Shown piece by piece: positions 13,846-21,499 of a stretch of DNA of 37,366 nucleotides. Under the pieces are notes generated by a model, which worked only from the letters and a program-made list of their open reading frames with translations, did no database searches and was not told where the DNA came from. The number at the start of each line of letters is the position of its first letter. The stretch's first letter is position 1. The position numbers and the translations under genes are program-made. Source of the stretch: an uncultured Bacteroides sp. (GTDB lineage: Bacteria; Bacteroidota; Bacteroidia; Bacteroidales; Bacteroidaceae); contig NZ_CAJLKP010000062.1 of NCBI RefSeq assembly GCF_905207245.1, forward strand, positions 1-37,366. Direction: 5' to 3'.

Positions 13846-15168
13846 CTACTTTGCTTCCTCAATTATCGTCTTCATACCCTTAATTTTCTCACCACGTATC
13901 AAGGTAAGCAACTGTTTCATTTTACTGCGGCGGACAGCTACAAAAGCATAGTGCTCTTTCACATCTACCTGTCCTACATCTTCACGCGCCATTCCACCTT
14001 TCTTATATAGGAAACCGACGATATCTATTTTATTCAGTTTATCCTTTTTTCCTTTACCTATATATAAGGTAGCCCAACGGGGCTTGGCAGGCTTTGGAAG
14101 TACTTCCGGAAATTCGAAAACTTCGATGTCTTCGGGGATATATTCAGGAATACGCTCTTCGGCATGCAAGATGATATAGGAATTCCCATCCGCTTCCCAA
14201 CGTGCCGTACGTCCGTTGCGGTGTGTATAGGCTTCTTCGTTCACCGGTAGATGGTAGTGAACTACGTTCTCAATGCCGGGAATATCCAGTCCACGGGCAG
14301 CAAGGTCGGTAGAAATCAGTACAGCACAACTACCATTGCGGAATTTATAGAGTGCACGTTCACGGTCGGGTTGCTCCATACCGCCATGAAACATATCACA
14401 AGGAAATTTCTTTGATTGCAGATATGCTGTTACCCGTTCCACACTTTCGCGATAGTTGCAGAACACAAGGGTTGAATGATGTCCGAGTGTGCAAAGCAGA
14501 TCATACAAAGTTGCCAGTTTGTCTTTCTCCGGAGAAAGGACTTTATGAAGCCGCAAGCGTGGCGCAAGGGCTTCCGGATCAAGGAAATCAAGCTTGATAA
14601 GTTGAGAATCATCCCCTACTCCGGCAAACTGAGGAATTTCTTCTGCATCCGTTGCCGAAAGCAATATTCGTTTTCGTAATGAAGGCAACTGCCCTATAAC
14701 TTCCGCCATCTCATCATGAAAACCGAATTCGAGGCATTTATCAAACTCGTCTATTACTAATGTGGTGGCAGTGTTCGCATCAAAGTTTTCTTTCCGCAGG
14801 TGGTCGTTCATTCGTCCCGGTGTGCCGATGATAACTGAGGGATTGATGCCTTTCATCGTCCGGTGTTCCTCCATAGCAGGACGACCACCGTAACAGCTCA
14901 TTGCCTTAAATGGAGTTCCCATAGATTTGAAAACTGTTTCAATCTGCAACGCCAGTTCGCGCGAAGGCACCAGAACAACAGCCTGCACACCTTGCACTTC
15001 CGCCTTCAGCGATTGCACCAATGGAAGAAGAAAAGCCAATGTCTTGCCCGATCCTGTGGGCGAAAGCAATACTAAATCTTTGTTTTCACGATAAGCCTCC
15101 CGCGTTGCCTCTTGCATCGGGGTGAGTTGTTCTATTTGCAGATTCCTGAGTATATCTTGAATTTCCAT
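13846..15168 (-). CDS. DEAD-box RNA helicase with DbpA-type RNA-binding domain
   Basis: A 440-residue ATP-dependent RNA helicase. Motifs in order: Q motif LTPMQ (15-19), motif I SPTGSGKT (36-43), Ia VPSRELALQ (67-75), Ib GTPGRM (115-120), motif II DEFD (140-143), motif III SAT (171-173), and motif VI HRNGRTAR near 320. Motif II is DEFD rather than DEAD, an unusual substitution. The last 75 residues, beginning RWATLYIGKGKKDKLNK, look like the DbpA RNA-binding domain that targets 23S rRNA, so ribosome assembly is likely. I chose the ATG at MEIQDIL; the 12 upstream codons overlap the leader. A -7 box lies 22 bases upstream. Confidence 0.92.
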   Translation of the reverse strand: MEIQDILRNLQIEQLTPMQEATREAYRENKDLVLLSPTGSGKTLAFLLPLVQSLKAEVQGVQAVVLVPSRELALQIETVFKSMGTPFKAMSCYGGRPAMEEHRTMKGINPSVIIGTPGRMNDHLRKENFDANTATTLVIDEFDKCLEFGFHDEMAEVIGQLPSLRKRILLSATDAEEIPQFAGVGDDSQLIKLDFLDPEALAPRLRLHKVLSPEKDKLATLYDLLCTLGHHSTLVFCNYRESVERVTAYLQSKKFPCDMFHGGMEQPDRERALYKFRNGSCAVLISTDLAARGLDIPGIENVVHYHLPVNEEAYTHRNGRTARWEADGNSYIILHAEERIPEYIPEDIEVFEFPEVLPKPAKPRWATLYIGKGKKDKLNKIDIVGFLYKKGGMAREDVGQVDVKEHYAFVAVRRSKMKQLLTLIRGEKIKGMKTIIEEAK

Positions 15169-15190
15169 AATGATTTTTTCTATGACGAGC

Positions 15191-15198
15191 CAAAGATA
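15191..15198 (-). promoter_or_regulatory. -7 box for the DEAD-box helicase
   Basis: The minus strand reads TATCTTTG 22 bases before the chosen ATG. The -33 region is not clear. Confidence 0.55.
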
Positions 15199-15276
15199 AT
15201 GCAATTTGAGTGCAGAACTTTCATGCTTACATGAAAAAGTTATGCCGAAATGCAGCTTATCTTATCAAAAGATAAC

Positions 15277-15314
15277 AAAAAAACTCCTGCGTAGCCGTAG
15301 CCATGCAGGAGTTT
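15277..15314 (-). terminator. terminator of the nqr operon
   Basis: AAACTCCTGC and GCAGGAGTTT form a perfect 10-base stem around a 14-base loop, followed on the minus strand by a T-run. It lies about 40 bases past the nqrF stop. Confidence 0.88.
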
Positions 15315-15355
15315 TCTAAAATATCGAAGTCTTTTATAAACTTTGAAGTTTCAGC

Positions 15356-16630
15356 TTATCCGCCAAAGTTATCGAACATCAGGTTCTGAGCCGGAACGCC
15401 AAGATCGTCGAGCATCTTCTCAACAGCCTTCGACATCGGGCCAGGACCACACATGTAGTATTCGATATCTTCGGGAGCTTCGTGATCTTTCAGATAAGTT
15501 TCGTAAATCACCTGATGAACGAAGCCTGCTGTATACTTCACGCCCGCTGCATCGGCTGCCGGATCGGGACGGTCCAGTGCAAGATGGAACTTGAAGTTCG
15601 GGAAATCCTTTTCAATTTGCAGGAAGTCTTCCAGATAGAACACTTCGTTCAATGCACGTGCACCATAGAAGTAGTTCATCACACGGTCTGTAGTGTGCAG
15701 CGTCTTCGTCATATGCATAATTTGTGCACGCAACGGAGCCATACCGGCACCACCGCCTACCCACATCATTTCCTTCTTAGAGTCGAATATCGGGTGGAAG
15801 TCTCCATAAGGACCGCTCATAATTACTTTATCACCCGGTTTCAAGGTGAAGATGTAAGAAGAAGCAATACCTGCAGGTACGTCCATAAATCCCGGACCTT
15901 GATCTTTCGGCTTAAACGGAGGCGTAGCAATACGCACCGTCAGCATGATACGGTCACCCTCGGCAGGGTAGTTGGCCATAGAGTAGGCACGAATGGTTTC
16001 TTCTTCGTTCTTACACTTCAAGCCCAGCAAGCCGAACTTCTCCCATGCCGGCAGGTATTCGTCACCAATCAGGCTCTTATCAATGTCCTTATCATAATCC
16101 ATTGAGTATTTAGGTATCTTGATCTGTGCATAAGAACCCGGGATGAAGTCCATATGTTCGCCCTTAGGCAACGCAACGATGAACTCTTTGATGAACGTAG
16201 CCACGTTCTTGTTGGAGATAACCTCGCACTCCCACTCTTTTACACCGAGCACAGACTCGTCAATCTTGATGCCCATGTCGCTCTTCACTTTCACCTGGCA
16301 ACCCAGACGCCAATGGTCTTGTACCTGTTTGCGACTGAAGTGAGGAACTTCGGACGGCAGAATTTCGCCACCACCATCCAGCACCTGGCATTTACACTGT
16401 CCGCAAGAACCCTTACCACCACAAGCGGAAGAAAGGAATACACCGTTCATAGACAACGTATTCAGCAACGTGGAACCGGACTCTACGTCCAGCACATTGT
16501 CGCCGTTGATAGTCAGTTTTACATTACCCGAGGGTACCAGGAAATTCTTGGCAACCAACAGGATAACGACAAGCAGCAGAATAACCACCAGGAATACTCC
16601 AATGCTCGCTAATATTAAATTTATATCCAT
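15356..16630 (-). CDS. nqrF: Na+-NQR subunit F (FAD and 2Fe-2S, NADH entry)
   Basis: A 424-residue subunit that takes electrons from NADH into the Na+-translocating NADH:quinone reductase. One N-terminal helix (about residues 5-27) anchors it. The [2Fe-2S] domain has Cys70, Cys76, Cys79 and Cys111, the standard ligands. FAD binding uses RAYSMANYP (214-222). NADH binding uses GGGAGMAPLR (292-301) and CGPGPM (394-399). The length is slightly above the Vibrio enzyme. It is the last gene of the operon, 19 bases after nqrE and followed by a terminator. Confidence 0.97.
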   Translation of the reverse strand: MDINLILASIGVFLVVILLLVVILLVAKNFLVPSGNVKLTINGDNVLDVESGSTLLNTLSMNGVFLSSACGGKGSCGQCKCQVLDGGGEILPSEVPHFSRKQVQDHWRLGCQVKVKSDMGIKIDESVLGVKEWECEVISNKNVATFIKEFIVALPKGEHMDFIPGSYAQIKIPKYSMDYDKDIDKSLIGDEYLPAWEKFGLLGLKCKNEEETIRAYSMANYPAEGDRIMLTVRIATPPFKPKDQGPGFMDVPAGIASSYIFTLKPGDKVIMSGPYGDFHPIFDSKKEMMWVGGGAGMAPLRAQIMHMTKTLHTTDRVMNYFYGARALNEVFYLEDFLQIEKDFPNFKFHLALDRPDPAADAAGVKYTAGFVHQVIYETYLKDHEAPEDIEYYMCGPGPMSKAVEKMLDDLGVPAQNLMFDNFGG

Positions 16631-16649
16631 TGTTTTATTCCTTTCTTTA

Positions 16650-17276
16650 TTAGATGTTCAAACCAGAGAAACACATGAATGCCATTGCCATCAAGCCTAC
16701 TGTAATGAACGTGATGCCCAAGCCTTTCAGCGGAGCAGGAACGTCAGAGTAAGCCATCTTCTCGCGGATAGCCGCCAAACCTACGATGGCGAGCAACCAA
16801 CCGATACCGGAACCCAGTGCGTAAGAGATAGCATCCCATATATCACCGATATATTTCGGATCGCTCTCACCTACATTGATGCGTTGCTGCATGAAGAGCG
16901 AAGCACCCATGATGGCACAGTTCACAGCAATCAATGGCAGGAAGATACCCAGTGAAGCATACAGCGACGGGCTGAAACGCTCTACAATCATCTCCACCAA
17001 CTGCACGATACCGGCAATTACGGCAATGAAAAGAATAAAACTGAGGAAGCTGAGGTCAACGCCCGGAATGATAGCGTTAGCAGCCAGCACCTTGGTCTGC
17101 AACAAATAGTTGACCGGAAGCGTAACCACCAATACGAAAGTAACGGCGATGCCCAGTCCTACGGCAGTCTTCACGTTCTTGGATACAGCCAAGTAAGAGC
17201 ACATACCCAGGAAGAACGCAAATATCATGTTGTCCACAAAGATGGAGCGGACAAATAAACTTATTAAATGTTCCAT
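16650..17276 (-). CDS. nqrE: Na+-NQR subunit E
   Basis: A 208-residue integral membrane subunit with six predicted helices, homologous to RnfA. With NqrD it holds a membrane-embedded iron centre between cysteines at symmetric positions: NMIFAFFLGMCSYLAVSKN (about residues 16-34) carries one and NCAIMGASLFM (about 119-129) the other. The length equals the family norm. The start is preceded by four copies of a 7-base repeat only eight bases upstream, an unusual leader that may change translation from the polycistronic mRNA. Confidence 0.97.
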   Translation of the reverse strand: MEHLISLFVRSIFVDNMIFAFFLGMCSYLAVSKNVKTAVGLGIAVTFVLVVTLPVNYLLQTKVLAANAIIPGVDLSFLSFILFIAVIAGIVQLVEMIVERFSPSLYASLGIFLPLIAVNCAIMGASLFMQQRINVGESDPKYIGDIWDAISYALGSGIGWLLAIVGLAAIREKMAYSDVPAPLKGLGITFITVGLMAMAFMCFSGLNI

Positions 17277-17284
17277 AATTCTTT

Positions 17285-17377
17285 GAATTAAGAATTAAGA
17301 ATTAAGAATTAAGAATTTCTATGCAGCGCCATAGTGCCGCCAATTCTTCATTCATCATTCTTCATTCTTCATTTATA
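17285..17377. repeat. 7-base repeat pair between nqrD and nqrE
   Basis: Four perfect copies of GAATTAA (17285-17312) are followed by a GC-richer centre and then period-7 ATTCTTC-type copies to about 17374. The right half is an imperfect reverse complement of the left. The centre includes CATAGTGCCGC (17330-17340), which matches 9 of 11 bases of the loop motif shared by the palindromes at 24.5, 28.6 and 34.5 kb. Confidence 0.7.
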
Positions 17378-18013
17378 TTACTTTTCTTGCAACTCTTTGT
17401 GACGTGCACGCTGATACCAGATGATGCAAGCGCAGATAATCAACGCCATCGGCGGCATCAGCATCAAGCCGTTGTTCACATAACCTATATTCGTCAACCA
17501 TTCGTGGTTCAGGATGTTGAAGCCGAGCAACGTACCGGAACCCAACAGCTCACGGAAGAAAGCTACGATAATCAAAATCTTGGCATATCCCAAACCATTA
17601 CCTATACCATCAAGGCAGGATTCCCAAGGACCGTTCTGCATGGCAAATGCTTCCAGACGTCCCATCAGGATACAGTTTGTAATAATCAAACCTACATAAA
17701 CGGAAAGCTGTACGCTTACGTCGTAAGCAAACGCTTTCAGGATTTCACTCACAATGGTTACCAGGGCGGCTACCACAACCAACTGAACGATGATACGGAT
17801 ACGGTTGGGGATAGTCTTGCGCAGCAACGAAATCACCACATTGGCAAAAGCCGTAATCACTGTTACCGAAAGCCCCATTACGATGGCGGGTTCCAGCTTG
17901 GCAGTTACAGCCAGTGCAGAACAGATACCCAGCACCTGTACGGTAACGGGGTTGTCCATACCCAGCGGATTAGAGAATACTTCTCTGTTTTTCTTCGAAA
18001 ATAACTGTCCCAT
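17378..18013 (-). CDS. nqrD: Na+-NQR subunit D
   Basis: A 211-residue integral membrane subunit homologous to RnfE, partner of NqrE. The N-terminus FSKKNREVFSNPLGMDNPV and the following LGICSALAVTAKLEPAIVMG are near-standard; ITNCILMGRLEAFAM in the second half carries the second conserved cysteine. I chose the ATG at MGQLFSK, five bases past the nqrC stop, because it matches the family N-terminus. An upstream in-frame ATG would overlap the nqrC end. About 100 bases holding the 7-base repeats separate it from nqrE. Confidence 0.96.
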   Translation of the reverse strand: MGQLFSKKNREVFSNPLGMDNPVTVQVLGICSALAVTAKLEPAIVMGLSVTVITAFANVVISLLRKTIPNRIRIIVQLVVVAALVTIVSEILKAFAYDVSVQLSVYVGLIITNCILMGRLEAFAMQNGPWESCLDGIGNGLGYAKILIIVAFFRELLGSGTLLGFNILNHEWLTNIGYVNNGLMLMPPMALIICACIIWYQRARHKELQEK

Positions 18014-18017
18014 ATCC

Positions 18018-18704
18018 TTATTCCTCATCATTATTGGTTAAAAAACTCTTGTAACTATTCAGACAAGTTTTCAGCATAGCATCCACACCTACAGAAGTAA
18101 TCGTACCGCCGGAGATACCGTCCACCTGAAACTCAGGTTTCTCTACCTTGCCGTTTTTCACAACACCCAGGGCAACTTCACCGTTATCCAGTGTCTTCTT
18201 GCCCAGGAATTCATCCTGAAAGTGTTGACCTGCGATTTCAGCACCCAGACCCGGAGTTTCACTGGCATGAGAGAAGTAAACACCGTAAACGGTATCCTTA
18301 TCACTGTTCAGTGCAACATAACCCCAGATGGCGCCCCAAAGACCAGCACCGTAAACAGGGAATACATATTTCGTTTCTCCGTCCACTTCTGCCACGAATA
18401 CGTGCAGGCGTTGGTGTTCTTTAGCTTCTTTTTCGTAACCGGTAGCAAATGCGCCTGTGTTTTCGGTCAATGTACCGTCCACGTTCATCAGCATGTCTCC
18501 CTTTACATATTTATTATATTCAGCCTCGGCATCCGCAACATTCTTAATGTTCAATGCAGCAAGGATTTGCTTCTTCGTATCCAGTTCCACGTTTTTATCC
18601 TGAATGCTTCTCAGTGAGGAACTAACGAATGCCAGCAAGAATGCAACGATAACAACCATTACCGAAGCATAAATGATAGTATAACTATTACTATTGGTAT
18701 TCAT
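18018..18704 (-). CDS. nqrC: Na+-NQR subunit C (covalent FMN)
   Basis: A 228-residue subunit with one N-terminal helix (about residues 8-28) and a periplasmic FMN domain. The covalent flavin site is DGISGGTITS, with Thr201 predicted to hold FMN through a phosphoester bond added by ApbE, which is not in this window. The usual SGAT reads SGGT, a tolerated change. GAGLWGAIWGYVAL (about residues 119-132) is also conserved. It lies 14 bases after nqrB and four before nqrD. Confidence 0.96.
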   Translation of the reverse strand: MNTNSNSYTIIYASVMVVIVAFLLAFVSSSLRSIQDKNVELDTKKQILAALNIKNVADAEAEYNKYVKGDMLMNVDGTLTENTGAFATGYEKEAKEHQRLHVFVAEVDGETKYVFPVYGAGLWGAIWGYVALNSDKDTVYGVYFSHASETPGLGAEIAGQHFQDEFLGKKTLDNGEVALGVVKNGKVEKPEFQVDGISGGTITSVGVDAMLKTCLNSYKSFLTNNDEE

Positions 18705-18718
18705 TTTCTTCGGGTATT

Positions 18719-19888
18719 TTAATTGTTAGACTTGATTGCACGTTTCTCGCGGCGGCTGATGTTGCCCTGTACTACACAGTAGTCAATCAGCGGAGCAAAG
18801 ATATTCATCAGCAGGATGGCGAGCATCATACCTTCGGGGTAACCGGGGTTCAGTACACGGATCACGATGGCCATGACGCCAATCAGGAAACCGAAGATAT
18901 ACTTACCCGTCTCGGTACGTGCCGAAGTTACGGGGTCGGTAGCCATGAACACGGCACCAAAACAGAAACCACCCAGCACGAGGTGTTCGTACCAAGGCAT
19001 CTGAGCCATCGGAGTGTCAGGACCAACTGTGTTGAACACCCAAGCCATGAATGCACCACCTACGAATACGGAGAACATCGTCTTCCAGCTTGCAATGCCC
19101 GTTACCAGCAACAGGATAGCACCGAGGGCAATGGCAATTACACTCGTCTCACCAATAGAACCCGGTATCAGCCCCGTCACCATATCCCAGGAGAAAGGCG
19201 GAACGGCACCTGTAGTGGCAGCTTCACCCAAAGGAGTAGCTACGGTCAATCCGTCAACAGCCTGTCCCATGCCGAAGATAGAATCACCCGATACCCATAC
19301 GGCATCACCGGACATCTTGGTGGGATATGCGAAGAACAGGAATGCACGGGTAATCAAGGCAACGTTGAATACGTTCATACCCGTACCACCGAACACTTCC
19401 TTAGCAAAGATTACAGAGAATGCAGTAGCCACTGCCAGAATCCACAGCGGACAATCCACCGGAACAATCATAGGGATAAGGATACCGGAAACAAGGAAAC
19501 CTTCCTGGATTTCTTCTTTCTTCCATTGAGCCACAACAAACTCAATACCCAAACCTACTACATAAGATACAATGATTTTTGGCAATACAGCCAGGAAACC
19601 GTAGGCAAACAATTCGATAAAGCTACCAGTAGCGCCGGTAGCATGGAAATGCTGATAACCCACGTTATACATACCGAACAACAACGCCGGTATCAACGCA
19701 ATGACCACCATCGACATAATGCGTTTGCTGTCGATAGCGTCGTGAATGTGCGTTCCCGATTTCGAAGTCCTGTTGGGGACGAACAGGAATGTCTCGAATC
19801 CGTCGAACACAGACTGGAATGCGTGGTATTTACCGCCCTCTTCAAAGTTCGGCTTTATCTTGTCGAGATAATTTCTTAACGCTTTCAT
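18719..19888 (-). CDS. nqrB: Na+-NQR subunit B (covalent FMN, ubiquinone site)
   Basis: A 389-residue integral membrane subunit, RnfD homologue, with about ten helices that form part of the Na+ path. The N-terminal soluble arm ends FVPNRTSKSGTHIHDAIDSK (36-55). The covalent FMN site is predicted at Thr218 in DGLTVATPLG, equivalent to the SGAT site of the Vibrio protein. FGGTGMNVFNVALITRAF (about 167-184) is a family hallmark. It lies 32 bases after nqrA; that gap is almost entirely a 7-base TTTTTAA-type repeat. Confidence 0.97.
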   Translation of the reverse strand: MKALRNYLDKIKPNFEEGGKYHAFQSVFDGFETFLFVPNRTSKSGTHIHDAIDSKRIMSMVVIALIPALLFGMYNVGYQHFHATGATGSFIELFAYGFLAVLPKIIVSYVVGLGIEFVVAQWKKEEIQEGFLVSGILIPMIVPVDCPLWILAVATAFSVIFAKEVFGGTGMNVFNVALITRAFLFFAYPTKMSGDAVWVSGDSIFGMGQAVDGLTVATPLGEAATTGAVPPFSWDMVTGLIPGSIGETSVIAIALGAILLLVTGIASWKTMFSVFVGGAFMAWVFNTVGPDTPMAQMPWYEHLVLGGFCFGAVFMATDPVTSARTETGKYIFGFLIGVMAIVIRVLNPGYPEGMMLAILLMNIFAPLIDYCVVQGNISRREKRAIKSNN

Positions 19889-19915
19889 TTTTAATTTTTA
19901 ATTCTTAATTTTTAA
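19888..19915. repeat. four 7-base TTTTTAA-type copies before nqrB
   Basis: TTTTTAA, TTTTTAA, TTCTTAA and TTTTTAA run end to end, touching the nqrB start codon. The variant TTCTTAA is the same 7-mer, in rotation, as the repeat before nqrE. Slippage would change leader length but not the protein. Confidence 0.7.
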
Positions 19916-19920
19916 TTGAA

Positions 19921-21273
19921 TTACGCCATTTCAGCACGAAGCATGTCGAGCCCGGCACGAACAATACGTTGAACTTCTACCTTTGAAGAGCATACAAATT
20001 CGCAAAGGGCAAAATCCTCGGGAGCTACTTCGTAGATGCCCAGGGCCTCCATGCGGTCGATGTCGCCTGCAATGATAGCCTTCACCAGATATTCGGGGAA
20101 GATGTCCATCGGGAATACCTTGTCGTACTCGTTGGACATAATCATGTGGCGTTCGCCGCCTTTGACACGTGCATCAAGTACATACTCCTTGTTCTTGCCC
20201 ATCAACCAGCTAAAATAGGAATGATTTACGCTGAACTGATCGAAACGCGGCATAATCCAACCTGCCATTTCATGGATGTCGTCACCTTCGGGAATTACTG
20301 TCAGCTGACTGTCGAAAGCGCCGAGGAAGCCGTTCGGGCTTACCTGTTTACCTGTAAGTACATTGCCGCTGATGTAGCGCAAGTCTCTGCCTGTGGTCAC
20401 ATTTCCACTGAATACGTTTGTCAGCAGGGCGCCTACTTTCAGTTTGCAGTATGCAGGTTTCAACACTTCGGAACCTGTCACAGCTACTTTACGCGTCATG
20501 TCCACACGACCAGTGTTGAACAGACGACCGATGAAGATGACTGCTTCCGCACCGATTGTCCACACGGTTTCACCCTTCACGATAGGGGAAATGTGGTTTA
20601 TCTGTACGCCTACATTTCCGGCCGGGTTCGGTCCGTCAAATGCGGTAATCGTCACATTCTTGGCTTGCGTCAACGCTGCTGCCTTTTGTTTCACACTAAT
20701 ACTCAGATACGTCTTTGCCATCTTGGCAAGAGCGTCAAGTCCTGTCTGGAAGTTTGCTTCCTCGCCTTTCAGGGCGAACTCGAAATCGGGTGCCAGCGGG
20801 TTACTGTCGAAGGCTGAAATGAAGATGGCTTTCGGATACATCGTAGGGTCAGCAATCACGTCGTAGGGACGCTGACGGATGAAAGCGAACATACCTGCTT
20901 CCAGCAATGCAGCTTTCACTGACTCACCGTTCAGGGCATTCACGTCCTTCTTACCGAATTCTTCATAGTCTTGCTCAGCAGCAGCTTCAACGACAATGTT
21001 CAGCACTTTGCGGCGTGCACCGCGCTCCACGCTTGTCACTACGCCGCTTACGGGCGAAACAAATTTCAATTCAGGATGATTCTTGTCGATAAACAAGGGT
21101 CCTCCGGCCATCACATATTCCTGTTCTTTGACCACCACTTTCGGAGTGATACCCGTGAAATCCTCGGGAACCAATGCGTAGAATCCCGGCTCTTTCACAG
21201 ACTTTAACTCCTGAGCAGCTTTGCCTTTCAGGTTGATGTCAAGGCCTTTACGTAACTTAATTACATTTGCCAT
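19921..21273 (-). CDS. nqrA: Na+-NQR subunit A
   Basis: A 450-residue peripheral cytoplasmic subunit of the NQR complex, linked to quinone binding; it has no membrane helices. The start MANVIKLRKGLDINLKGKAA is typical, and I rejected 41 upstream codons that lack conservation and overlap the promoter. Conserved blocks include VAGGPLFIDKN-like residues near 70 (AGGPLFIDKNHPELKFVSP) and AGNVGVQINHISPI near 220-233. It is the first gene of nqrABCDEF, behind a TACTTTTG -7 box. Confidence 0.96.
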   Translation of the reverse strand: MANVIKLRKGLDINLKGKAAQELKSVKEPGFYALVPEDFTGITPKVVVKEQEYVMAGGPLFIDKNHPELKFVSPVSGVVTSVERGARRKVLNIVVEAAAEQDYEEFGKKDVNALNGESVKAALLEAGMFAFIRQRPYDVIADPTMYPKAIFISAFDSNPLAPDFEFALKGEEANFQTGLDALAKMAKTYLSISVKQKAAALTQAKNVTITAFDGPNPAGNVGVQINHISPIVKGETVWTIGAEAVIFIGRLFNTGRVDMTRKVAVTGSEVLKPAYCKLKVGALLTNVFSGNVTTGRDLRYISGNVLTGKQVSPNGFLGAFDSQLTVIPEGDDIHEMAGWIMPRFDQFSVNHSYFSWLMGKNKEYVLDARVKGGERHMIMSNEYDKVFPMDIFPEYLVKAIIAGDIDRMEALGIYEVAPEDFALCEFVCSSKVEVQRIVRAGLDMLRAEMA

Positions 21274-21309
21274 GCGTTTATATAAAATAATGGTTTCATT
21301 AATTTGCCG

Positions 21310-21317
21310 CAAAAGTA
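21310..21317 (-). promoter_or_regulatory. -7 box of the nqr operon
   Basis: The minus strand reads TACTTTTG, about 36 bases before the nqrA ATG. The -33 element is not at standard spacing; several TTTTTTG runs lie upstream. Confidence 0.6.
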
Positions 21318-21342
21318 GCAAAAAAGAACGTGAATAAAGAGC

Positions 21343-21384
21343 AAAAAAGAAAGGAATTACGGATAAATTTCCGCAATTCCTTTC
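21343..21384 (-). terminator. terminator of the C1 peptidase gene
   Basis: GAAAGGAATTaCGG (21349-21362) pairs with CCGcAATTCCTTTC (21371-21384) apart from one mismatch, and on the minus strand a T-run follows. It insulates the peptidase gene from the nqr promoter. Confidence 0.85.
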
Positions 21385-21436
21385 GTTAACGAGCACGACA
21401 ACAATAGGGCTACTGAAAAGGGGCTAAAATAGTATG

Positions 21437-21499
21437 CCACTGCAATAATTCGGTTTGCCCTTGCAATAATTTTATTAGCCCTTGCAATAATTATTTCTA
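21437..21499. repeat. three 21-base tandem repeats after the C1 peptidase
   Basis: Three consecutive 21-base units share the core TGCAATAATT; units 2 and 3 share CCCTTGCAATAATT. The third unit includes the peptidase stop codon. The repeat lies between stop and terminator, so it is in the 3' untranslated mRNA. Confidence 0.75.

Noticed and set aside
13663..14010. 115-codon plus-strand frame between serC and the helicase
   Set aside because: Overlaps the helicase C-terminus, very Tyr/Phe/Leu-rich translation of AT-rich DNA, no promoter box at suitable distance.
18983..19879. 298-codon plus-strand frame opposite nqrB
   Set aside because: Antisense shadow of a highly conserved gene; composition rich in His, Arg and Thr, no domain.
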